NCBI GenBank assembly: GCA_948470475.1
Contig: OX419346.1
Coordinates: forward strand, 20,710,417 to 20,774,416
Length of the DNA stretch: 64,000 nt
From: Galaxea fascicularis
Taxonomy: Eukaryota; Cnidaria; Anthozoa; Scleractinia; Euphylliidae
Direction: 5' to 3'
Shown one piece after another: positions 15,226 through 25,604 of this stretch (positions are counted from its first letter, which is position 1; every line of letters starts with the position of its first letter). The notes below the pieces were generated by a model. It did no database searches. It was not told the origin of the DNA and was given only the letters and a program-made list of their open reading frames with translations. Position numbers and translations under genes: made by a program.

Positions 15226-15470
15226 GTTAAGTACTTCCATCAAGCAAAGTAATCTCGTCCCTGCTTATCAGAATAACTTTCATCCTTTTCGACATGTTTC
15301 TATTTTACTTTGATTTTTACTAATATTTTGGACTAATTTTCACGTCAACTCACCCGACTGTAAGTGTGTTGAGGGCCGGTATTACTGCTTATCCCTACCG
15401 CACAGGCCAGAAATATGGGTAACTGGATCGTCTGGGTGAATGGAAGGCCATCACAGCCAGTAGTATAGCT
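15226..15470. repeat. Fragment resembling the GPCR 5' flank (ancient duplicate)
   Basis: This stretch aligns by eye with 23,130-23,270 and 25,300-25,460, which belong to the upstream flanks of GPCR array copies. Shared landmarks in order are AAGCAAAG, AGAATAACTTTC, TTCGACATGTT, CGTCAACTCACC and TGGAAGGCCAT. It may mark a further, almost erased unit of the array, or a dispersed repeat that also sits in the receptor flanks. I see no receptor exon beside it. Confidence 0.5.
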
Positions 15471-15899
15471 CTTATTTAGTGCTGTTCATCTAAAACAACT
15501 ATGGCTTCTCAACAGACGTCCACTACCATCTACAATCGTTAGGATCCAGCGAACCACAATTCCTCACTCGTGCCAATCTCCCTATCGGTTGAGAATATCA
15601 CCGGTCCGACACACAAACGAGGCTATCACATGAAGCCACTTGCCTCGTTCACATCCCAGTTTTGACGAGAGTTAACAGAGGGAGGTCTTAATATTCATTA
15701 CTAAAAACTGAACTACGGATATTGGATTTTCACAGGAGCCCATCACTAGGAGCGCACAGTCACGGCTTTAGTCCTGTCACGGCGTTTTCACAGACCGATT
15801 TAGTTTTAGATTGAATTTGTCGTGAATATGGGACTCCCTCAGGAGACCACTCTCTTGTGCGAAACTTTTCCTCGACCTTCCTTTCGTTCTAAAGTTTCT

Positions 15900-18075
15900 C
15901 TGCTAAGCTAAGAAACTGAAAAGAAGAGGCTGAAAGATGTAATGAAGGAGGCATATGAGAGCGGTAAAAAGCCAAGATTTCTTCGCGGGAAACTTACATT
16001 TACGGAGTTTTGTATAAAGATGATTAAATGTCATGGTCAGGTTAGTTCGAATTTGTTATTTATTATTAGATTTATTTTTTCCTGTGTTCAGCTTGGAAGT
16101 AACATATGTTGAACGATACTAATGATCCAGATTTAAATGTACAATCCTTCAATGATCACGGCATTTTTTCTCTGGAAGAGCTTAATGACTGACCGATCCT
16201 CTTTTGTTAAACCGCATCTCTCGGCTCTCCATCTAAACGCTAGAGGCTTAATCAAGAATTTGGACGAGTTATGTAATCTTTTGGATTCTATTTCCGACAT
16301 TGACATTGACTTGATTGCGTGTTCAGAAACACTGATGGAATACGCTTCAAGGTGATGTAGAACGTATGCAAATGTCAGGCTACAATTTGCTCTTAGACAA
16401 TCGCACGTTTTCAACCGGTGGAGGAGTTGCTCTATACCTTAAGACTAGCTTCGATTACAGTGTGAGAGAGGACTTGAAAATCAACGGTATTGAAAACATT
16501 TGGCATTTTGACACACATGACATGCTAATTGGTGTTATCTACAACCCACCTAATAGGTCCCGACGTGAATTTCTTGAACAGCTTTTACACTCTATCTTTT
16601 TGTCAATGCGCAAGTGTTAGATCTTGGGTGATTTCAATATCAATACGTTAGTTAAGAGCACAATAGCAAAGGAATACCTTAATTTGATTCATTCTGAAGG
16701 CTTTAATCCCTTGATACTTGAGGCAACTCGTATAACTGAGTCAACAACAAGTTGTATTGATCATATTCATTCCAACTTTATATCTTCAAGTACAAGTGGT
16801 AGTATTGCGATAGAAATAGCTGATCACCTGCCTGTTTTTACCCTTTCATATGACCCTTTGCTAAGTCCCTTCCCTAATACTCTCGAAATCAGAGATTTTA
16901 AAAGGTTTGAAAAAAATTCCTTCCGAGATGACTTGAGGAGTGAAAACTGGACGTCAGTATATCATGGTAGTGATGCCAATGAAAGCTTAAGTAGGTTTCT
17001 ACACATCTTTAACAGGGTTAGTAATAAACATGCGCCACTTAAGACAATCAAGATTAAAAGTAAATCTAACAAGCCCTGGGTAACAGTTGGTCTAAGAAAA
17101 TCAATTAAAGTTCGCAATGAGCTCTACAAAAAATGGTTGACAACCCGCGTTCCATTCGTAGTTACAATCTATACAAAATTTACAGAAACAAAATCGTCAC
17201 AATTAACAAATTTTATCGCACATTATACTATGATAATATCTTCCAAGACTCTCGTAATACCAAGAAAATGTGGGATAATGTTAATTTAATAATTAATAAA
17301 ACTGACGGCCTTCTTCAAATATTGACAATTAGAAAGTTTTATAAATATTTAGGACTAGTTATTGACTGCTTTCTGTCTTGGCAAGACCACATTGATTATA
17401 TAAGTAAAAAAATTAGCAAAAGTGTAAATATTATCACAAAGCTAAAACGCTTGTATATCCATATTTGACCTATGGTTGCGTATTGTGGGGTAATAATTAT
17501 GAAGCGCCCTTAACACAATTGGTAAAGTTGCAAAACAAAGTAGTTAGAATTATTAACAATGTCCCACTTCGTGATCATATTACTCCTCATTACGTAAACC
17601 TTGGTCTCATTAAGCTTTCTGACATCGTTAAATTTTATACTTGCCAACTTTTTTACGATCATAGGGTAGTTAGAAAGCGTTCCAAAATTACCCTAACCCA
17701 TGTGTCTGAGCAACATAATTACTCTACTCGAACTGCGTCCCTTCAGTATCTGAGTCCTAGACCTTTCAGAACAAATATTAGGAAATTTTGCCCAACAATT
17801 ATTGGATGTTATTACTGGAATGATATTCCTATTGCTATTCGCCAAAAACCTACAAAACAACTTTTTAAAAGTGCTCTCTTTCAGTATTATCTTGCTCAGT
17901 ATTAATTACTGCCACGCGCCATTGTAAAATTACTTGTAAAATTATGTATAGTAATTTAAAAGGGCATATAATTAGTTACTATATCATGCCCTTCTCCACT
18001 CCTTTCCCTTATTGTAATACACCTCATTCATTGTGACAATGTGGAGTAAATAACTGACACCAATACAAAATACAA
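15900..18075 (+). mobile_element. Non-LTR retrotransposon (LINE) relic, RT core deleted
   Basis: From 16,200 the translation reads as an apurinic-type endonuclease. An N-terminal LSALHLNARGL segment is followed by ACSETL (catalytic E), GGGVALYLK, IYNPPNR, LGDFNIN at about 16,624, SCIDHIHSN and IADHLPVF (catalytic D-H). A linker runs to about 17,300 (KMWDNVNLIINK). The sequence then jumps directly to the C-terminal thumb region (YKYLGLVIDCFLSWQDHI, then TYGCVLWGN at 17,465) and on to a stop at 17,905. The roughly 1.5 kb expected for the reverse-transcriptase fingers and palm, including the FADD-type box, is missing. Breaks in the remainder include a stop just before LGDFN (16,618), a frame change near 16,352 and a stop near 17,466. 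The order of domains fits the Jockey/CR1/L2 group, but the exact clade is unsure. The 3' end near 18,075 and the 5' end near 15,900 are estimates. It cannot move by itself. Confidence 0.88.
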
Positions 18076-18399
18076 AGAAACTTTAGAACAAAAGAAAGGT
18101 GATGATGATGCGGTATCACGTGTACCAGAACTGCCTTTTTTCACGGGAAAGATAGTCTAAAAATAAATCGCTCTGTAAAAATGCCATGACATAGGCTTAG
18201 TATGGGAGTTGTACGCTCTTAGTGATGGGCTCCTGATTTTCAGCATTGCCATTGGCTAGCCAGACAGGTTATCAGCTCTTACTGATCCATCAAGTATTTT
18301 CGCTCACATGTGATTGGTCTAAATGCACCACATGACGGAATAAATGGGGAATATGATCCGGTGATATTCCCCAAATGCAAATTGAGAAAAATATTTGAA

Positions 18400-18560
18400 G
18401 GATAATGAACGCAATAGCCTCCATTTGGCTTTAAAAATATGCTCGGTTATTTGTCCTTGGACATTATCAGTTCCTCGTAGCTCGCAGTTTTCAACAAGTC
18501 GCTCTCGGAAAACCGTTCTCTTCTCGGCACAGATAATGTCCGCGCCAAATGGAGACTTCT
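18400..18560. repeat. Probable short TIR repeat
   Basis: CCTCCATTTGG near 18,419 is matched by the inverted CCAAATGGAG near 18,546-18,556. Between them lies non-coding sequence with two inverted GACATTATC/GATAATGTC motifs. This looks like a small non-autonomous element; no target duplication could be fixed. Confidence 0.4.
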
Positions 18561-20258
18561 GTTTATTTATCGACTACGTTTTCGATGATCGATTTTGATC
18601 GACATGTCAGGCCCTGTTTGAAGATCGGTGTGTTTTTGAAACTAAAAATTAACACCCATTAAAAGTGTTCTTTTACCTGCATTCGATGCAATCATCAGCT
18701 TCGAACATTCAACTATTTTTTTAAAAACAAGTCGAATCGCGCTGTCGTAGTTTTTCTTTTCGGCCGTGGGTCCAGTTTTTGTGCCACGCATCAGATAAAC
18801 TTCAAGAGGCTATTGCCACGTGAAAGCCATGTGAAAAGCCATTCCATGATTGAAGTAACCATTGACCATTTACAACAGTCCAGAGCCAATGAAATAGAGC
18901 CCTTTTCCAAAAATGAGCTTCTGCGTTTTTCTAGGATAGTTTCCTTGATTAAATTCATTCAACTTTGCTCAGAAGGGTTGCAACACATCTAAAGGTTTTC
19001 GCGCCCTTTTCGTCATGTGATCGACAAATGTTTCCCTTTCTACGGTTTTCTCTTTCACTGCATTTTCTTTCTTTCATTTCTTTTTGGTTCAAATTCTCAA
19101 TTATTGGTCGAAGAGTTTTTATTAACTTACTGGAGATGAAAATGATCATAACAACTCGGCGCTACTCGCCTTGTTGGTTATTAATCATGTCATATTCAGC
19201 GCGCCCTCGAAGAATAATTGTTAATTATTCTCGGTATGCCACATCATCATCACAGTGATAATGACAATGATAATAAGAATAAGAATAAAAATAAATATAA
19301 TAAGAAGAATCATCATTATTTATTCAATCAAATTTACAAACAATAATAATGATAACTTTCTGGGAGATTTACAGTTTCTTGATTGGGTTACTGGTATTTT
19401 TAACCTCGTTTTGAGGAGGCTACAAAATTGTTCCATATAATAGGCCATTTCCGAGTTCATGTCTGCCTCCTCTTCAAAGCCAGTCTAAGTGCGAAGTTTT
19501 TGTGATGGTAATTAGTTCTACTTTACATATGAATGAAAACTAATTTTGGGGTGTAGTACGGAAGAACAATAAGTTTCTTTTTATATTAACGGCGGTGGTA
19601 ATTTGACTGCTAGACTGTTTAGGAGAAGGGGATTGTGTTGTAGCAGACTGCAATATGGACCAGAGTGAATATACAGCAGTGTCGTAGGGCGGTTGAGATA
19701 TGTGACAGTTCTTGATTGAGATCATTAGGACCAGTCACAATGCACTTAGCACGATGGAAAAGTGTTCTTGTAACACAACTTGTGTTGCAACCGGTGCTGC
19801 GAACCAAAATCCAAATATTTATCTGTGTTTGTTGGTTTCCTGACTGACACGGTGAACTTGGGAAACTGATTCAAGTCGATGAACGAGAGTGTAGAGAAAG
19901 GATAATCGAAACTCTTTTTCTGTCTCTCAAGTATATATTTGTCGTTAATTTTAGACAGAGAAAGACTTCACGGCAGCAATGACTATCAAATTTTATGCAA
20001 GCATAATTTGTGCTTATAAAATTTTAATTTTTTTTTCGTAAATAAATTTATGACTTATTTAATAATCATAATCACAATCACAATCATAATTATAATCAAC
20101 CGTGCGTCACACTATCAATCAATCAATCAATCGGATATTTATTTACACTATAAAGGTCATTTAAATACAATTTATAAGTTACAGAAGTGACAATAATAAA
20201 GCATAAAATAAAATGAAGCCATTAAGAAAAAAATTAATTAACAGCAGCAACAACAAAA
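18561..20258. other. Spacer between LINE relic and GPCR array
   Basis: No gene seen. It contains an A/T-rich simple region (19,255-19,330, rich in AATAAG and AATAAA) and a (CAAT)n run at 20,113-20,132. The AT-rich tail 20,130-20,258 is the likely 3' UTR of the first GPCR gene: on the minus strand an AATAAA lies about 115 bp past its stop codon. Confidence 0.5.
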
Positions 20259-22879
20259 TCAAGATTGTAAATCAATAGATGAGACGTTTTGTCCCAGAGA
20301 ATGTGTGTCGCCGGTCGTCGCCGTTGACTTCGGAATGTGGTTCGCGCGTTCGTTGGCGTTCGTAGTCGATGCATCACCAACTCGTCCGAACCGACGAATT
20401 CCGAATAATGACATGTAGGCTCTACGATACGAGGGATTCATTACACCATAGATGATAGGATTGATGGCCGAGCTGGTGATACCAAATATGGTATACGTGT
20501 AATAGATCCCGCGGTGTAATGCCCATCCCGTCCCGGAGAATATATCCACCATGTCAATCACCAAAAAAGGAGCCCAGCAGAGAAAGAAGCCAACCACAGT
20601 TGCAAACAAAATTTTAGTGACTTTAATTTCCTCCAACGAGAGAGCAGCTTGTCTTGTATTTCCCGTTCGAAGGTTATTTGCAACAGTTCTCTCGTGGGCT
20701 TTAAGGGCTCGGAACACGCTAAAATAGCAGACGACAAGAACAACCATTGAAAAGCCAATGAAACAGTAAAATGGCACGACGAGTAACGAGAATTTGGCCT
20801 CCACGAAGCAAAAATATTTCCCTGGTTGAAAAACGAAGTCTTTCCCTGCGGCTTTGTAGATCAACGGAGTTATCAAGGCTGCCATCCAGCCACCAACAAC
20901 GATTACTTTGGCCTTCACAGGAGTAAAGATGTTTCTGTATTTGGAGGTTTTTACGATGTGAAAATATCTGAAAGGTAGCAAATTTGTAAATTGGTTCATT
21001 AGTGGGCTTTATTCTGGCCTCAGTGAGGGGTAGGTCAGTCGGACGGTTGACGGTTCCCGATTTCAGAGCCTTTGACGTTTGACAGTCATCAGCAGGAAAT
21101 GTCTTACAGTGAGTTAAAGTTAATTTGATATTACATTTCGTGTTCTGGGCGTTGCTCTGGTCTTAGACAGTCGATAAAATCAAGTGAAATTTCAGAGAAT
21201 GGCCAGACAGAAGTAAGTTGTGATGTCATTAGTTTAGACCCAAATCAGTCAGTATAATTTATCTCAATTTGGAAACATCGAACTGGTTTACCAGTTAAAA
21301 TGCAGAGTCAGAAGTCCGAGATGAGCAGCTGAAAAAGTGGGATTTCAAAAATCCTTGAAAACGCCGCTCTCATGGCTCATTATTAATCACAGCTTTCTTA
21401 ACAGTTGACAGTAAAATTGCCCTTTTTTGACGCTTGACGATTAAATTTTCGACTGTTTGACGACTGATGATTAACTGACTGACTGAAACTCGCATACACT
21501 CTTGACTTAAGGTGCTTTTTTGGTATAAGTCTCAAACGTAAATCATGTTTGCCTAATTTTTTTGTCCATATTGTCACGGTCTGTGATTAACTACACAGAC
21601 TTCCTTAAAACCTGAAATGATGGGAGCCTTAGCACCGAGCACGGAAACGCAACAAAAACTTCATTTCGAAATATAACTTCTTCATTGACTTTGTATCTCT
21701 TTCCCGATCCCAATTATTCCAACTACAAAAGTTAGATTATCTTGTAAAATGTGGAATAAAAATAAAAGTCATTTTTGTCTTCAATCAAACGAAAGCTGGT
21801 AAAAAAAAAAGGAAAGAAAACATTGGAAATTCTGGTGTAAAACGTTTTTGAACGATGGTCTGCTTTTCCAACATTTCATTTGCACAACGTGTAGAAAATT
21901 TCATCTACAGATAATAAGTTTTTACAATATTTGGCTACAATATTCGGCGGGGTTATGTGTTTCAAGTTTTCATTTTTTAATTTATTTTATTAGTTTTGCC
22001 ATACTACGTTCATTACGGAAAACATTTCAGAATATGAATTAACAGGAGAAAAGATTAAAAGAAATAGCTAGAAGACCCAAATGACACCACGACGCTTATT
22101 ATGTAATAAGGTTTCCTCATAAAATACGTTACAAGAGTAAATGTACAGGGTATTTTAGCTGGAGAGCAAGATGCGCGAATCTAGGAACAATTTTATGTAA
22201 TAGTATGACACTTCTTAGTCTTGCGAATATGACGAAAAAATTATTTACTTAATTTGATGTAATGTTAAACATAGTACCAACTACAATTAGCAAATATGTC
22301 GAAAATATTAATGAAAAATTATAAAATTGCACTTATTTTTTGTCGGTGGGGTGCAACAGTTATCAACTCCACTTTGAATATTGCTCACGATTAGCAATTG
22401 GTCAGCAACAGTGAGGCGATAACGTTTCAAAGAATTCTTGTCGGGAGCGAGAAAGCGTCGGAAAACAGGTGTAGACACTGATGTAGAATAAGAAATTCAA
22501 ACTTTTAGGAATGTACTTACCTGTTCACAGCTACTAAAGCAAGGGTTGCTAGCGAGGCACAAGCTACCCACAAGCCAAGGAAACCTTGAATCTGACAAAG
22601 AAGGTGACCGAACGTCCATCGTCCTAACATCAAAGCAGCGCTGATGAACGGGGCACACAGATCTAACATAACAATGTCAGATATGGCCAAAGAAATTACA
22701 AAGTAGCTTAGAATGTTGCGAAGGCGATTGTTTCTATACAAAACCAACAAAACTGCTATGTTGCCTATGGTACCCACAAACACAATGAAAGTAAAGAGAA
22801 ACGACTCGCCAATCGTAGATGATAGCGAGCGAGTAGCTAGTTCTTCATGGAGATGCGAGTCTGGAGTAGGCGATGACAT
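20259..22879 (-). CDS. Class A GPCR copy 1, NRY/NPIIY type (Tre1/Moody/GPR84/melatonin-receptor-like)
   Basis: Two coding exons on the minus strand, 22,879-22,521 and 20,967-20,259, are separated by a 1,553-bp GT-AG intron. They encode 355 residues. Seven hydrophobic segments are evident. Landmarks: N40 of TM1 (GTIGN), D68 of TM2 (LAISD), W88 and C95 before TM3, NRY at 119-121 in place of DRY, W147 of TM4, C173 in the second extracellular loop (disulphide partner of C95), CWAP at 250-253 in TM6 and NPIIY at 289-293 in TM7. A 60-residue tail follows. The intron splits the arginine codon of NRY (phase 2), which is identical in all copies of the array. The pair NRY plus NPIIY is known from Drosophila Tre1 and relatives; melatonin receptors share NRY but have NAxxY. 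The product would be a plasma-membrane receptor coupling to G proteins. The ligand cannot be told from sequence. The start was chosen because the same ATG context (GCAAAATG) is kept in the other copies. Confidence 0.9.
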
Positions 22880-23290
22880 TTTGCTGTGTTAGCTCCAGTC
22901 ATGTACCTTTAGTTATATGTCTTCGCCTATGACGCGACATGATTACTTTTTTCATTGAATTGATTGTTTTTCTTTCTAAGTTTCGAAAGTGTCAATCATG
23001 GGCTTATAATTTATTTAAAGAAAAACGTATAGGCTTGGTTATTGTCGCAAGAAATTGAAATAGCCAAATATTGGATCCATGCTAAGTGTTGGGGAAAACG
23101 TCCTCTCAGATTCAAAAGCAAGATTAATACCTCTTCAAGCAAAGCAGTCTTGTTTCTTGTAAGAATAACTTTCGATCAAGATTTCGGCATGTTACCCTCT
23201 ATTTAACTTCGAATTTTTTCTTGATATTTTAAGCTAATTTCCATGTCAACTCACCAGAAAATGTGTGAATGCTATGAATCCACAGCGAGT
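22880..23290 (-). promoter_or_regulatory. 5' flank of GPCR copy 1 (duplicated unit)
   Basis: The bases upstream of the start codon match the flanks at 25,086, 29,829 and 33,857. The shared order is TTTTGCTGTGTTAGCTCCAGTCA, a TATGTCTT/TATATCTTT-like motif, then the segment at 23,080-23,270 (TCAGATTCAAAAGCA, GAATAACTTTC). It is therefore part of the duplicated unit and probably contains the 5' UTR and promoter, but I cannot place a transcription start. Confidence 0.5.
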
Positions 23291-23762
23291 TCAACTGTGG
23301 TGACGGTTATTGGTTTGAATCTAACATGCCTTTGAGGTTGAATGCCGACGATACACGCCAGTATTGCAATGTTTTGGTCCCACAAACGATTTCATTTTTC
23401 CGTATACGCAAGAGCCTTTAGGCGAATGTGTATACAGAAAAAGATCAAGTCACAAGTGGGATATTTCACGATATATCACTAGAACATGCATTGCATACTA
23501 ATTTTTCCCATGCCAAAAGATATGACCGGGCAATATTAATGCTCCAGTGTTCATGATATAACTAGAGTTAACACACTTCATTAGAGAACGTTTATTTTTT
23601 ATAATTAATGCAACTATTTCTATGATTACCAGCTGTAGTGTGTGAAAGATTTAAATTAAAATCTAAATTAAAGTTTGGTAGCGGTATTTAATTTCGGAGC
23701 GAAGCGCCATAACAAGGCCCGAGACGCCGCCAGTTTGAGGCGGGAAAAACAGGTCGCAAAGC

Positions 23763-23826
23763 CAACCTCGTTCCCAGGACCTTTCCCACCCCCAAAGCGA
23801 AGGGAAAGGTCCTGGGAACGAGGTTA
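23763..23826. repeat. Perfect 24-bp-stem hairpin repeat
   Basis: AACCTCGTTCCCAGGACC and six further bases are mirrored exactly by the inverted copy ending at 23,826, with a 14-base loop. It is a very short palindromic element. A much shorter relative with the same CCAGG/CCTGG core is at 11,191-11,220. No target duplication is evident. Confidence 0.8.
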
Positions 23827-24507
23827 GCCCCAAAGCCAGTCGAGAAGCATCCGTGAGTACTTGCCTATGCAGGAACTTTTCTTTTTTCCTCGCAAGAATG
23901 TTTTTGGGCTTTTCTTCCACCCCTCTTATCACTTTTCTAATGGTTCATCCCTCATTCCAAGAGATGTTCTCCGACATTTAGGGTACTACTACCGCCTTTG
24001 TTGGGGGAGTATAGGTAATGTCGAGACCAGTAAAGTGAAAAACAGTATTATCTATTAAGAACCATTCTAGACTATCCAAAGTCAGTAACATACTAACATA
24101 ACCCTTCTGTAAATAACAGATATCGGGACCTTAGAACAACGTAAATATTTTCAATCGTTAGTTATGTTGTAGAGGAGTTTGTACGGACTAGGCCCAGCAA
24201 AAACAGTAAACAAACAATAAAGCTTTCTTTGTTTGCATTTACAATAAATGAATTACAAATACAGACTACCTGCAGTAAATTGCAGTAAATTTTTTAATGT
24301 TACTGAAGAATGTACAGCATAATGTAGAATTGTTGATGTTATCGTCTGCGTGTGTAAATATTAATTTTTAGCGTTCTTAGTTATCACTCTCAGATTAGTT
24401 TTAGTTTTTTGATCACTTGTACCCATTTTTACTTAGTTTTACATACACGTACACGTTTTGACGAGTTCTTACGAGCTCCTCGGTGTTTACACGTCCAAAC
24501 AAATTTG

Positions 24508-24618
24508 GTTGGTTGATTGATTGATTGATTGATTGATCTGCTTATGGCAACAATAAGGTCGGTCCAAGCTAAATAAACATTGACAACTTGAGCTTTGTTC
24601 CGGCAAAACATTCACAAT

Positions 24619-24649
<31 letters not shown>

Positions 24650-24652
24650 CCG
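24508..24652. repeat. Microsatellites (GATT)n and (ATC)n
   Basis: A run of GATT units at 24,512-24,535 and a run of about ten ATC units at 24,619-24,650. They create low-complexity open frames (poly-Asp, poly-Ile) that are not genes. Confidence 0.9.
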
Positions 24653-25079
24653 TCGTCCTCGTCATCATCAATCCGAGCAACAGTGCATCCGTGCATCGCA
24701 TCAAGATTATTAATCGATTGATTATTAATGAATTTGTAAAGTTGAGAATTTACATTATTCAATGGGTTTGTTTCCTTTAGATTCGGTCAATTTGATTGTG
24801 GTGACCTGCAGTTGTTTGCCATTTCCGTGGCCGGGAAATCGGTTTCTCTAGGGTACGAAAATGACAAAGAAAACGAAATATGCCTGGAACGAGCTTGACT
24901 GTTGGCGCAGCCTGGATCTGGTCTAGTAGGGAATAGAATCCTGCGATAGAAAATGGCGGCCGCATGCGCAGGCTAATGGTCAGCAGGTGCTCAAGCAGAA
25001 ACTACGGTGGCAGTCATTTCTGTACCAAATTTCATAGAGATACGATGAACCAAACATGATTTAGAAAAGAATTTGGGGA

Positions 25080-25460
25080 CGTCATTTTGCTATGTCAGCT
25101 CCAGTCAGCTTGATACATCTTTCAATGAGGAAACACGGTTTTTTAAGGCGACTCTCGGTCTCGCTTCTAAAGGTCGGGTTATTAAACACACAACTGAAAA
25201 AGGGACTGTCGTTAAAATAGCTCAATATTAATTTTGGATCCAAGCTTTGAATTAAATAAAATTCTGTAAGAGTAGTGTTGCGGAGGATGTCAGATTGACA
25301 GTGAAATCAGTGGCTCCTTCGAGAAAAGTAGTTTTGTTCCTGGTTAGAACAACTTCCATTCCTTCGACATGTTAACATTTTTTTTATTTGTTTAATTTAT
25401 TTTCCCGTCAACTCGCCAGGGCAGAAAATATGGGAGACTGGAAGGCCATTAAGATGTGAA
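25080..25460 (-). pseudogene. Truncated GPCR copy: start codon and 5' flank only
   Basis: On the minus strand GCAAAATGACGTC at 25,090-25,078 encodes the first three residues (M-T-S) exactly as in copy 3. Upstream lies the family's 5' flank (CAGCTCCAGTCAGCTTGATACATCTTT, then the AGTGTTG...GTCAGATT block). Beyond the third codon the sequence has no relation to exon 1. The unit has therefore lost all coding sequence. It lies just downstream of the complete copy 2, where another array unit would be expected. Confidence 0.75.
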
Positions 25461-25495
25461 CATTTTCACTTTTTTTTCGGCAAAACATCGATGAC

Positions 25496-25580
25496 GATGG
25501 TCACAGTGATGGTGAGTATGATGGTGATGATGATGGTGATGATGATAGTGATGGTGATGGTAATGATGATAAATCTGTGC
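25496..25580. repeat. (GAT)n/(GGT)-type trinucleotide repeat
   Basis: An imperfect run of GATGGT/GATGAT units immediately 3' of GPCR copy 2. It may lie in that gene's 3' UTR. Confidence 0.85.
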
Positions 25581-25604
25581 ATCACATTACACGTATCAAG
25601 AGCA

